Source of the DNA: Paragonimus westermani
Lineage: Eukaryota > Platyhelminthes > Trematoda > Plagiorchiida > Troglotrematidae
DNA length: 64,000 nucleotides
NCBI GenBank assembly: GCA_008508345.1
Contig: QNGE01000990.1
Coordinates: 138,921 to 202,920, forward strand
Direction of reading: 5' to 3'
Every line of letters begins with the position of its first letter. Position 1 is the first letter of the stretch. Below are positions 35,701-47,645 of the stretch, piece by piece. Position numbers and translations under genes: made by a program. The notes beneath the pieces were generated by a model. That model worked only from the letters and a program-made list of their open reading frames with translations, was not told the DNA's origin and made no database searches.

Positions 35701-38700
35701 TGCAATTTTGTCATAGATCACCAGGGCATGCATTTTCAAATATTTTTCAGCCGCTCAACATGCACACTGACAAAGTTTGTTAGGGAAGCGGCAATAATTT
35801 TGAGGTTCAAAATATTTCACTCTCTCCAAAGCAACGAACAACTCGACATTCAGCTGTGTATCCTGGCGGGGTTATCTATTTCTTGCATTATTGAGATCAG
35901 ATAGATTAGTCCGCGACCTCGATCTTCCCATAGAACAGCTCTCCTTCCTGCCCTACGGCTTATTAGTTGGACATTCCCTTGTTGATCAATTACTACATCT
36001 GGCTAACTTAAACAAACTCATGAACAACGAAGTTGGTTACGGGTCTGGATTTAGGGATCGGAGTTTTGGATAGATTTAAGTTGGTTTGGTCATTTAATTG
36101 AAAGAGTGAAAAATCTTCCAAAACATTTGTTGCGGGTTGAGGCACATTTGTTTGTAGTCAAAAATATTCTGTTTGATTCAGCATGCAGTTGGCCTGTCGG
36201 GATTAGTTTTTCTCCCCAACTCCGTAAAAATATTATCAGTCACCAGTTTTTAGCGTCTATTGAGCGGTTCCGCTGGATCAGCAGAATGTTGTTAGAGAAT
36301 CTGTTATTAAATCAATGTGGACACTGTCACATGTTTTAATGCATCAGAATATGTTGATTGTACTCGTCACGTGCATCCAGGTGACAGAATCGTTTACACT
36401 GTGGTGCTTTTCCGCACACGTACACATTATGCTTTATGTCCCATGTCACTTGCTGCTTACTTGCTGTCACTTCAAGATATCCTGAGATTTTTCACTGGGC
36501 TCACTCCATTGTTTGGTTAGAGTGTCCACCTGAGGCGCCTATGAAATGTTTGACGAAACCACAGAAGGAAAGGGTAATTACCCGGGTGTTACCTACCTTA
36601 AAAGTGATCTGATGGCTGCAGTGGCAACTAAGTTCGAGGCTGGTATGCTCAAATTAATCCATCAGTGGCGGTCTTCAAACGTTGAAAATAAACCCAGAGG
36701 CAGGTGACGACTGACGTTCAATTAGTCCAGCTGACCCAGAGGTGAACAAACAATGAAAGACGTTTCAGGCGGAAAATATAGAACTGTATAGACAGTTGTT
36801 ATAATGCAACTTACAGAAAGCAATTACCCGCATTCCCGTAACACGACTGACGGAAATAATTAGAAAGATTAAAGTCAAGTGACCATGCTAGGCATTTCAT
36901 GGGAATATGATATACACTGAACTGGCCCAACAGACTATAATAGAAACCGACCACAGAACGCCATCTCTCTTGTTTGTTTCATCGATATCTCTTCAGAGAT
37001 AGCCACTGAGAAACATCGCTAACTACCAAATACACCTAACTCTACCGTTCCTGGGACGTTTGTTCTGTAGTTCTTTCTTGAGCATGCTTTATTAAACCGC
37101 GCTATACGCTCGATACATTTGCGACTTGTCATGAACCTAACTGACCTCCATACATAAATTCGTAATAGATATTGCGAAGCATGTTGACTCCTTCACTCTT
37201 GACATTCGTCCCCACATTTGAGAATTGTGAGGTAATATGCAAAGTAGCAAACCATTGCCTAGCTCCATCTTTTGTGAATCGTCGGATCATTTGTGCTAGT
37301 TGGCAGCCAACAATGGCAAATCACTTTCGTGCATTAGCCATGGCTGACAGTATTCATCAGCAAACCCTGTTTCTCAGCAGGGCTGGTGGTGTCAATTCTT
37401 TCAGCAGCCATAGGTGATACTCGTACCACTCCAGCCTCGTCGTGTTGCTTTTTCGCAGAAGCGACTGAAGGAGCGATTGAAATGACCTAAGTGAACAAAA
37501 ATATCTAAGTATCTCAACATTTCTTACTTTTATTTCCCGCCATCTTATGATAATGTGAATTTTAAACAGGGACTTCTCTTTTGTCTGTAACTTGGTATTT
37601 GTAATCTAAACAAATAAATGTGATTATTTGGCGGTTGACAGTATATTATTTGTGACTGTGAATTAGGTTCCTGGTGAAATACTGAGACATTCGGTTTTCA
37701 TTCGCAGTCGCGGAATCCCCGAACAAACAGAGGGGTCCCCATTATTCCCACCAGAGTTTACATCCACAGTGACCACGTTACCCACACAAATGGCAGTTCA
37801 CTGTGTCGAATACTCGCCGGTCAGCAGTTGTTGCCTATTCACAGACAGCAGCAACAATAATTTTCTAGGTCTCATCGTTGCTACAAACAATAACCTAATG
37901 ATGATGAGCTTCTGATCAATAGTTTGTTTGAGACACGATCCTTACCGGGGGTTACCCGTTAGTCTGTTGTGCATGTTCAATCTGGGTCACATCAACTGGC
38001 TGTTTGCAAAACTCTAATTACGTGATGAGCACCCCAGAAATAGGATATATTAAGCATTCTAAGATTCACTTCACTGGAATGAAACAGGACATTTCTCCGT
38101 TTAAATGCAAACAAACATTTCGGCAACAATCGATAAACTCTACCTAACAACTTAAATAGTGAGAAGGATTCGCCCGTTGGGGAAGATTTATCACGGATAC
38201 ACCAGTGTCTCCTCACCAGCCGAGTGACACCATGCTCTTTAAAGGTAGTTAGTGTGCTCTCTTTTCGTCACATGACTGTGTAGCAAACATCCTCAGAGGT
38301 ACATTGAAACTAGCCGTTTTCTGACATTTCCATCAGGTCATGTTTTTTAATTCCATATCTTGATATTCAATCGATGCGCTCAAAATAGTGTTTCAGAAAA
38401 ATTGATCGAAGACTTAGCTTTGGATTGAGAAATGTTATTATCTGCAAATTTCTAGGTGACTCTCGGACAACCTAGCAGAATATTTTAAACATAAGACACC
38501 GTAACGCTCAGGCATGCCTAACAGATTTGTGTCTTTATTTCGCCAAATGACATCTGAAGTTTCACGGTCCTACTCAAATGGAACTTATCTGTCTGAAGGC
38601 ATTAGAAAATAGCCAGGGTACACTCAAGCTTTCATGTTTGAGCTTCAAGGTTTCTTGTACCGTTTGGCCTCAGACTATCTAACCCACCCACACACGTATT

Positions 38701-39320
38701 GAGTGTCACATTTTCAGCACGTAACAAAGGAATTCAACAAAAAGCTAAACCAGTGTCAATTTGGTTGAACAGTGCACTCAAGTATAAAGTTCTGAATTGT
38801 TCTTGCTTCGCAATTCTACCAGCGGTAACAGTAATGCAAGAACAATCGAAAAAAGATCCAATGAAATTTGTGGTTCACGTTATATTTCTATCCCCCTTTC
38901 GGGAGAAAAGACAACAGTGACCTTATTTGAGAATTATGGGTAAAGAGGCCCCTAACGAAACTTTCCTGCAGGTTCGCAGTATCACACAAGGAGGTGTGAC
39001 GTGTTGTGAACACCTCAAAGCAACGAAATCTCTATCACCCACCTGAGGTATTAGTCCAGCTTGCCTTGATTGCGTGCAGCTGATTGTGCCCCCATAAACT
39101 TAAGGCCAACAGTAGTATAACTGAAAGCCTGAATCGGACTTCTGAACCGTGCTTTGTGTGTGAGCATAAAGCGTGTTTGACTAGTCAATTGCCCGGATTA
39201 AACATATCGTTATGCTTGCATGTCGGTCTAGCCACAGGTAAGAAAATTAGGTGGGAAAATCGAATGATACTGTAAAAAAGTTGACGTACATCCGGAAGGC
39301 GTGATTCGTCTGGGCCCAAT
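35701..39320. other. No gene recognised
   Basis: The plus frame 35611-35904 contains an acceptor-like AAATATTTTTCAG at about 35750, followed by about 50 open codons, but no donor was found. Minus sequence at 37992-38290 is open for about 97 codons; it contains HGVTRLVR, discussed under rejected items. A GC-richer patch at 36.5-37.4 kb has no repeat signature I recognise. Confidence 0.35.
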
Positions 39321-39395
39321 ACAAGGCCAACGACGCAGTGATCAGCATAGGTGATACAGGATTACTGAAGTTCGGATTTCGAAAATGCGGCAAGG
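39321..39395 (+). repeat. Possible SINE head fragment (family B-like)
   Basis: GACGCAGTGATCAGCATAGG (from about 39331) resembles the family B A-box region, especially the variant at 25528-25544. AAGTTCGGATTTC (from about 39367) resembles a B box, 36 bases further on. No family body follows, so this is either a truncated head or chance. Confidence 0.28.
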
Positions 39396-40545
39396 AGGTG
39401 CATTAACAAATAGCTTCCACAATAAGGAAACGTAATTCTAGTGCTTTTTTGGAACAGGCTGTCTGTAAAAGTTGTAATACTGCAGAGTGTCCGCCCAACA
39501 GTCCATGATGTGCATTTTAAGTCGCTTGTATCACTGGCTACTCGTTATGTTGTATAGTTCTCTCATTTCCATAGCACAGACTTTTCAATCGTTTAACATG
39601 CACACCCAAAATGTACAGCTTGTATACTTTCGCCTGTCATCAATCTCCAGCTTATTTAAATACGCGCCTTCAGCCGTTGGACATAGTTTTTAGTGCGGTT
39701 AACGTTTTGGCTGAGGAAGCCCACCATACTCCAAGTTAATGGAAGGTAATATTGTTAACAGGTCTTAAGGCTTTATTTCTTACAGGTTCTTCCCATATTG
39801 GTGGTACTCATTTAACTCACCTGCAATCAAAAAACAGATGACAGATGATGCTCACACGGAGATGCGGACGTGATGAGTACAACGTCCACAACAGAAATGA
39901 CTACTTGACAATAATAATAAATGAGAGAAGTCTTTGCAAGACGGCGTTTCTATTGCGGGTTTGTATTTGACCAGCTTATTTAGAAAGCAAGAGGTCACAT
40001 GTTATGGACTTCCGATGAATCTACGTAGAACACCGTGTTAAAACTGTCTTTGTGTCCGCAGCTTTTACAGCCCAATGCACAGTTGACTGAAGTAAACCTT
40101 ATTAGAATACTAGTCAGCTTTCTAACTAAGCACGGAAAAGGAGGCCTTCAACTAACGTAATATCAATATACGTTTACCTGTTGTACAGCCGAAGACTAAC
40201 TCTACTCTATTCGTGAAGGAAGCTTCCAAATTTCACCCAAAATTCAATTAACAACAATAACATCAAGAAGACATTTGAGATTTCAACTAATAAGCGATTT
40301 GTATTTGAACTTGACAGAGAAATACATCGCAACGGAGTGGTTTAACAAATACCATGCCACCTACTTAAAAATTGTTTGCTTTGCCGTGGAACAGCTCACT
40401 GGCACTTATCGCCTCACGTATCGCTAATCCGGAACTACTTTGTTCAGTCGCATTAGCTATAAAGTTTCCAAACGGTTAACTGCTCTCTGATACGAAGAAG
40501 AGTAAGCAAAATAGCTGATTTTGAAACTAGAACTGATGTACTAAT
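39396..40545. other. No gene recognised
   Basis: Frames here are under 70 codons. No repeats, tRNA boxes or hairpins were noticed. Confidence 0.45.
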
Positions 40546-40857
40546 TCACACTAAAAAGCAAACCCCAGTTTCCCCACATCGCAGTACAAACTTCAGACTG
40601 GATTGTAAGTCAAGCCGCTCAAAAGATAATCCGTGAATACTCAAAGCCAGCTCAACTACGTCTCTCGGCTTGCTGGATCTCTGAAAATTGACATAACAAA
40701 ATCCTGCTGCTGACTCTACGTCTATCCTTGCTATAAGCATGCCAGCTCTCTGTAATATGTGACGGTGACCGTCACAATGTGTCCAGTATGTATGGGCATA
40801 TATTACTACGTTACCAATCCTTTGGACAAGTCTACCGGCGTTTAAAGCTGCTGCCAA
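40546..40857 (-). CDS. Candidate coding frame with RNP1-like octapeptide
   Basis: A 103-codon minus frame, closed by stops directly at both ends. Its middle reads AAGFCYVNFQRSS; GFCYVNF fits the RNP1 motif of RNA-recognition motifs at six of eight positions, and the downstream VELALSIHGLSF resembles the helix that follows in poly(A)-binding proteins. The upstream part lacks a clear RNP2 strand. The frame starts with a non-ATG codon. Internal AG sites (CACATATTACAG and CATGCTTATAG) could begin an exon. It may be a decayed processed copy of an RNA-binding protein gene, a real exon, or chance. Confidence 0.2.
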   Translation of the reverse strand: MAAALNAGRLVQRIGNVVIYAHTYWTHCDGHRHILQRAGMLIARIDVESAAGFCYVNFQRSSKPRDVVELALSIHGLSFERLDLQSSLKFVLRCGETGVCFLV

Positions 40858-42261
40858 TCACTCGTTTAAACACAACACGCAGAAGACCAACTGAATAATT
40901 TAGCAGTATTCATATCTCTTTAGTTGAGGAATCAACCTTCCTCGTCGGTTTGTTGCTGAGCACAGTTGTTTCACAGATCAGATGGCTTAACCAATAACCA
41001 GCCGATTCAGCTGACATAAAACGGAGAACTAGAATAATGAAAACAAACAGAAGTACTCAGGATTGATCGAATATAGTACTTCCTCATTTCTGTATAGCTG
41101 CAATGGCGTTTACGTAAAGAGAACCGTAAAACAAAGTTGAGCAAACGTGCTCAAAAGTAGATTCTTAATTTGGCTTTGAATTCTTGTTCGTTCGCTTTAG
41201 GGGAGCATAAGCGTCTAGCTCATTACCGAAAGTGTTGGGACAGCGACCTGATTGTGCACGATATATCGCATTATGCCTGCTAAGAGATGTGGCTAATGAC
41301 GGATTCGTTGCAAAATGATTTCGATTTTGAAGAGTCGCTATGGACTGGTTGATATCTGCCTACTTATGATACTGTCTTCTGTCAACATAACTAATTCTCT
41401 TTCCAGTATTACTCAAGCACAAGTTTTGATCCAAGGGAAATAAATAACCTTGTATAGGCTCTGGTAAGATGGCGACCACAGTAAATGGCGCTATACCCTT
41501 CGGTTTGTATTGCAGAACATGAATAAGACAACTGAGTCGGTTTGACAGGTCAAACGGCCTGAAACAAAGCTAGCCACAGCATTTTGTATGCATATTTCAC
41601 GAAGCTGCTTTGTTCCAGCTTTTCTGTGGTATACATCTTTGTCGGTATGAAGTTACCACAAAAAGTTTTGCAGCTTCGCCCAATTCTTCCTATCTGCCGG
41701 CATTGAATGCTATTAAGCTAAACATCCGAAATCCGAGTACTTCTGGTAAAATGCAAAGAAACTAGTCGCCGGGGGATATGACGGCTCATGGAAAATGGCC
41801 GAGATAACCGTCAACATTAGATCACATGACCAACCGAGTTGGGTGCACTGTAATACTGCCCTGAAAGCAGGCAAAAGTATACGGGAATAGAAAACGTTCT
41901 CGCAATATTTTCAGTGGAAATTGCATGAAAAGTCTAAAACTGTTCTGATCGTTGACAAGAGCATTACTTTTGTTTTTTAAGACGATTTTTGTTCTCAATT
42001 AAACACGAGTTATTTAACTGATCAGAATGTACTTAGGAAGATACGCGCAACGTTTGCCCTCTAGTTTCCGTTCTCTATCTGTGCACAACAAGGATAAACC
42101 TTTTAATTGTTGAAACACTTTTTGATTAAGATAATCTGCAAGGCGGTGCATGACTATTGTGTCCGATAACGTCTACTCAAGCGAACGAATGCACTGGACT
42201 TTCTTCATTGAACTATTGACGGAAGTAACCAGAAAACTTCTGTCTCACTGAAACACAAAGG
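40858..42261. other. No gene recognised
   Basis: No frame above 60 codons with any motif, and no tRNA boxes until the SINE head at 42.36 kb. Confidence 0.45.
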
Positions 42262-42425
42262 GATCGAGTTTCCCCAGACAAACCGTATATTCATCAACAA
42301 TCCTAACAGGCAGTATTAGTGTTTGTACAAGTTTACTTGCACACAGTCGTATACAGCTGATAGAAATCGAACCCTGCTCTAGTTGTCTCACCTGTGTCAG
42401 ATAAGCACTCGGTTCCGTTGATTTG
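42262..42425 (-). repeat. tRNA-derived SINE relic with strong B box
   Basis: On the minus strand an A-box-like TATCTGACACAGG (42391-42403) is followed by GGGTTCGATTT (42364-42374), the best B box in the window. The body has CTAACAGGCAGTA on the plus strand (about 42303-42315), close to the AACAGGCAGTAACT word in the relics at 25.36 and 54.81 kb, and a GATCGAGTTTC block near 42272, like the family B body. It is probably a diverged family B member. Confidence 0.45.
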
Positions 42426-45400
42426 TCTTATTACTTTCCACTTTTTGTTTGTGGTGGCCAGACCTGAGAAGGGAGTCTAAGGGACAACCGCAACCAATGT
42501 TCTAACAACCAGATTCTGACTGTTGCTTCCAAAGTATTATCACTATGCTCCTGCCAATCACGTATAGTTAACCACATGTTTCATTAATAAAATGATAACG
42601 ACAAGCTTAACTTAGTGTTGTCAGCAGTATTTGGCCTGATGGTCAGAAGTTAGAGACTTAATGACAAGAAGGCATCCCCAGACCTGGAACAACTCAAGAA
42701 TTGATAAGGAGAATGACCGGCTAGAAGAGTTTATCGAAATGCTGCATATTTTGGAAAGAAAACTACGAGTCACCTTGGATGGAGTGTGTCTACTGTCACC
42801 CACCATCCACCGAATCAGTTGACTATTGAGGGCAATTGGTTCAAAACTATCATTGCAACCGATCTGTGATATCTTGTTCTTCATATCACGCTCGGTTGAT
42901 TCAGAGTTTGATGAATTCCTCAGAACGTTTCTAACCATACGACAGAGGGCCACATAGGTCAAGAAACAACCAGATTTTTACAGCAAACCTCTCTTTACAG
43001 GTATATTCATGGAAGAATTGAGTACATTTCTTGGCAGATTTAATTGAGATTGTTATGTAATTGCGTAAGTTGCAGCAGAACATTTACTGTATCGCAACAT
43101 TATTCAGTGTAGCCTCAAGGCAAAGTGTGCTGTAAAACGAATTAAGGGGAAAACGGTTTACTGGTGGACTAAATTTTGACTGACATTTTTGTAAGAATGT
43201 GGAGTGCAGTCCAACAGATGACCGTATGAAGGCAGTCGTTCTCTGTAATCGCTTTAGAGACAGTATCACTCACGTGGATAAGCCAAACGTCTCAGTATAC
43301 TTCTAATGGATTCCAATTTCTTTTATGTACGGACAAATTTCACTTTCGTGCTTGAGTTTTTCTGGGCACACACAAGTCTCATTGCATAAACTGTGGAAGT
43401 AAACAAACATTGCATCGGAAAACAGCTTGAACAAAATATATAAAAAATTTCAACAGCTGTTATCGATACAAAACTGGAAGATGGTTCGTTGGCTGAGAGA
43501 TGTAATCAAAATTACGGACAAACAACCAAATGGGATATGTAGGGGAGTTTCTTTTAAATACACCTATCTTAAGGGAAACAGGAACGGGCAAATTACAGAC
43601 GGCAGAATCAAATTAGTTTCAAGTTTTGATATATTCTACCAGCCATAATTCAGCGACAGTGAATCATATTGACAGCTGATTAAATATGAGCAAGTTGTAT
43701 GACGGGTTAGTAAATCGCTTAAATGTTTGTTGCTTCGTTTTTCACTCCCTATCTACCTGTGGAACAATCTAAATGAGGCCTACTGTAACAAATAAGCATA
43801 AAGGCAGTTGTACCTATTAATCATTATGACTAACTCAAGAATTACCCGATCCTCACTCATTCGACACATTCGATTTAGTTTGGTCGTTTGATCAACCCAG
43901 ATGATTCGCTTAAACCGATTTGTCAAGTCCGTGAAATAAAAGCAGTCACATATTAGCAATTACACGCGTTATTGCGCCCTATTAAATTTCCCAGCAATAT
44001 ATTTTCATAGTCGTAGTCAACAAGTTATACCCTTCATACCCTTGAATTTATAAACGGGGCTGAGTTATTACGCATCCGTCACAACTAACGTTTACACTCT
44101 GTCAGATCCAACATGATTTCAAGCGTACCAACAATAATAGCCTGGCGCTTCTGCACCACAAACGAGTTTCGTATTGTCTGGTGAACCCACATGTAAATTT
44201 AAATTAGGCTGATGGGTAACGACACTTCCCCATTGCTACTCTTACATCAAATACCTATGTATGTGCGTAAATGTAGTTGGTTAGGAAGATAAAAAAAGTT
44301 GATAGGTATTATAGTATTTCAGTTCAATTTTAAACAAACATCACAATAAATTACAACTTTTATACTCTCGGCAACGCTTCAGCTAGCTCTTTAGGATACA
44401 AGCATTAGTTGTTTTTTATTGGTGACTTTTAGTTCTGCATATACTTCTCACAACCTGGAAACAGAGTATGGCTACGTTTTCATGTCTACAGCTACGGCAT
44501 TGTCTTCGCATATGACGCGATCAACTTATGGAAAGACAAATTCGGGATTAGTGTTTTACATAAAATAAGTGAATTCACATGCCACTAAACGCAGAGGGCC
44601 ACCTGCACCTATTCTATCGATTAGTCCATGAAAGGTATTAGCGAGAGTACCAATTAGGCAACAGTGTTTGCCACATGAGAACATTTAGACTCATTCTTTC
44701 TGTTACTCCATGCAAACGCATTCTTGTAACTATTTAATGAAATTACATCAAACGGAGACCTCTGTCTGTTTTATTCATTCAATCAAACCTAAAGATTCAG
44801 TGAGACTGTGGAGTGCCTTCTTTTTAACGACATAAAAACGCGCATAAATTATCATGTTAGCTTGTAACTTGAAGAACAGCTCATTGACGGAGTTGATCGC
44901 AATGTTATCTCTCGATCGCCCGTTTTAGTCATATGGCACTGTTAGATGTCCCAGAGGTGGAGATATGTATTTACTTAGAAGTTACTTTGTGTAGTTTGGA
45001 TATATGAGATTACGGGATTATTCGCTTTTCCTCACAAGCCGTCGTGAATTTGTATGACTGCATCGAAACTAACTATGAACAGTATCTTTCGAGTATGGCC
45101 TGTCTTATCCACGAAGATGACATCCAGTTAATCACTCGTTTCCATTACATTCAACATTTTAGCGTTTGGTTTTCTTTATGTTTCATGACGGGTTTTGAGT
45201 TTCCCACGAATGCAGTTATTTGCAGGTGATTTGTTGAGTAAGTTTTATAACCCTATCCATTTTATTATATTAAAGGCTTTCCTCCGTCTCAGTGATTTAC
45301 ATTTCCTGTCGGTGAAATAACGTAAAATGTTAGCATCTGCTAGTCTCCAAATTCTTACCACCTTCATTACTGTTTTAACGAAATGGGTAGCAAGCCCGCA

Positions 45401-47479
45401 CAATAAAACACTGGATTTTAGCTTGTCTACTATTTTTATTCTCTAATCTTGCATCTTTTGTAACAGAAAACAATAGTTTCACAGTGAACAAAAAGATAAG
45501 TTTATTTGGAGAAATATTTCCGTTCACAGGGAAACGAGTATTTTTTATTACTAGCACTGATAATATATGTCCGAATCGATAGAGAGATAATGCCGTATTA
45601 CACATGACTATCTTATAAGATTTAAGTTTTAGATTGGAAAAATTGAGAACTTAAAATTAAAAGGGAATGTGGGTTTTATGAGCAAACTGGCATGAAAAAC
45701 GAAGGGTCTGCTGGGCTTGACAGGAATGTAGATTAGATGTGTGCGAAACAGTGACGTTTTCCGACAGTTGGAAATAACACAACTGCCTAACGTTTTTGCA
45801 GAGAAATTGGCTGATAATATAGATCAGAACAAAAAAATTACAGGTTTCAGGGTGTAGTCTGATTTACAGACCTAAGAAAATACGAATTTCCTGGTAATCA
45901 TTTATAGGGTAGTTTCTCTCAAGGAGTTCCAGTGAACCGAAATTTTCAAGCGATCGGATGTTAAATACATTCTTATCAGTCTTTTTACACTTGAAGTCGA
46001 AACAACTCATTAGCATCGTTTCGGTGTTCGCTCTTTTGCAGCGTTCCTATTAGTGCCACTCCGATTCTTGTTTCATTGGGAGATAATTAAAAATAGGTTT
46101 CATATTCGGCGATCATTTAATCCAAGTCACATTACCACATTATGTTCAAATAAAAATATTTATTCATGAAGACAAAACGAAAGCGTGACTTTCAGACTGA
46201 AAATAAATTAAATATTTTCAAGTGGAATAACTCGCTGGTGATTAATCTTCACTGGACAATGGTTGTTATGAAAAACACGAATTTTTGATCCTCATAAGTG
46301 ATAAATGGATAACATAGGTTGATTACTGATAAAATTTTTGTGAATTATTGTTTGTTCCGTCCGAAATTTCATAAACCAGTGAGTACTGATCTCTATACGC
46401 AACAATAAATATAAAAGGCCATGGTTTACCCGTAAAAATGGTTCAATGTTAAAGAAACACTGGATTTGCATTATAGTTTTTAGACAATTCATATTAGACA
46501 TTCTCTGTTCTAAAAGATAGTAAAGTTTGGTAATTGAAATCTGCCCCCGATTTCTATTGTTCGCATCTGACTTATGTGATTTATGATCAGGTTCTCGCTT
46601 TCATTCCTCATGTCTTGTAAGTCGAAACACAAAATAATTTCTATGTTCACTCTGTGCTGAGCACTTCGTCCACCATGAATAAAAGCATTCTCGTAAATTC
46701 TCATGTTGTTTTAAGATAACTGATTTCTTCGTTCAACTTTCACTGATCCTAGTGAAGGTTAACTTATATGTGGACTATGCAATAGGCTCTGCTGTATCGC
46801 GACAAAACAGTGAAAATGATTTTAAAACGTTGTCAACTTTAAAAGCAAAACAGTAGTGATAAATACACATCACCAACAAAGGCATCACTCTAAATAGGAC
46901 TAATGCGCAAGTAGAGATTACAGCTTTCAGATATTTGTGGTAACAGTCCGTGAATGTGGTGCCATGTTAAGGTCTTTTATAACTACCTATGAGATGTTTA
47001 TTCACCTGTAAAATTCTGTAAATATTTTTATCTAACGACCAAAAGCTGAACGTCGATTAGTTGATGCATTAGACATTCCCGGCAAATACCGGATGATTGT
47101 TCTCACAGCTCAGAAAATATAGGATTTTACGACACGAACATTTTGTTGGTCCATGTTAAGAAGCGTGATTAACATGCGCTTAAATAGCAGAACACGCAGT
47201 TTTTAACAATAAACCACTACCTGTTGTTCGCCGGTTGGAATAAATCGGAGCATGCTAAGGAACTCTTGTTTACAAACAAGACTAAGCTTACACTGGCGAA
47301 CGTGAGGGAGCACAGCGTGAGAGGTAAGCTTCTTATGAAAATGTCTTAAGATCTGTAAGCTTGAGGCCCAGTTGCTAAACGAAGCAAACTGTGGCAGTAA
47401 AATGTACACCGTAGAATCTACACTGACTAGGGCTTAAAAATGTTCGTCGGGGAAAGTAAAACTGTGCGAGCTTTTTCAG
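42426..47479. other. No gene recognised
   Basis: A minus frame at 42621-42962 (113 codons) is rich in Ser and polar residues and has no domain or splice support. The 44-47 kb part is very A+T-rich, with frames of 60-76 codons only. Confidence 0.4.
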
Positions 47480-47645
47480 ATGGCCTGATGAAACAACGGA
47501 CACGCCAAATCGGTGTTTTCCGCAAAGTGCGCTTTTCTCAGTGCCTACAACCTATGACCAAAAATGCAAGAGGAGGCTGGGTTGGCAAAGACATACGAGA
47601 GCAGCCACAGCTGATTTTGGTTTCGTGGATGGTCTGTTTCGTGGG
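47480..47645 (+). CDS. Candidate internal exon, unknown product
   Basis: GCGAGCTTTTTCAG acts as acceptor; the 166-base open segment ends at GGG followed by GTGAGT, a consensus donor, and the reading frame meets a stop two bases into the would-be intron. The peptide begins DGLMKQRTRQIGVFRKVR, is strongly basic in its first half and contains NARGGWVGKDIREQPQ. No family is recognised. Just downstream, AGCCTAGTGCCTG (about 47660-47675) matches the family B SINE body, so part of this area may be repeat and the exon call is weak. Confidence 0.28.

Noticed and set aside
38130..38290. Minus frame with KEHGVTRLVR, similar to the start of PRL-type tyrosine phosphatases
   Set aside because: The match is about ten residues. 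The expected spacing upstream and the following DWPFDDG-like region are absent, so similarity is not significant by eye.
47480..47500. CCTGATGA box in plus strand
   Set aside because: No GAAA at a suitable distance and no stem II, so not a hammerhead.
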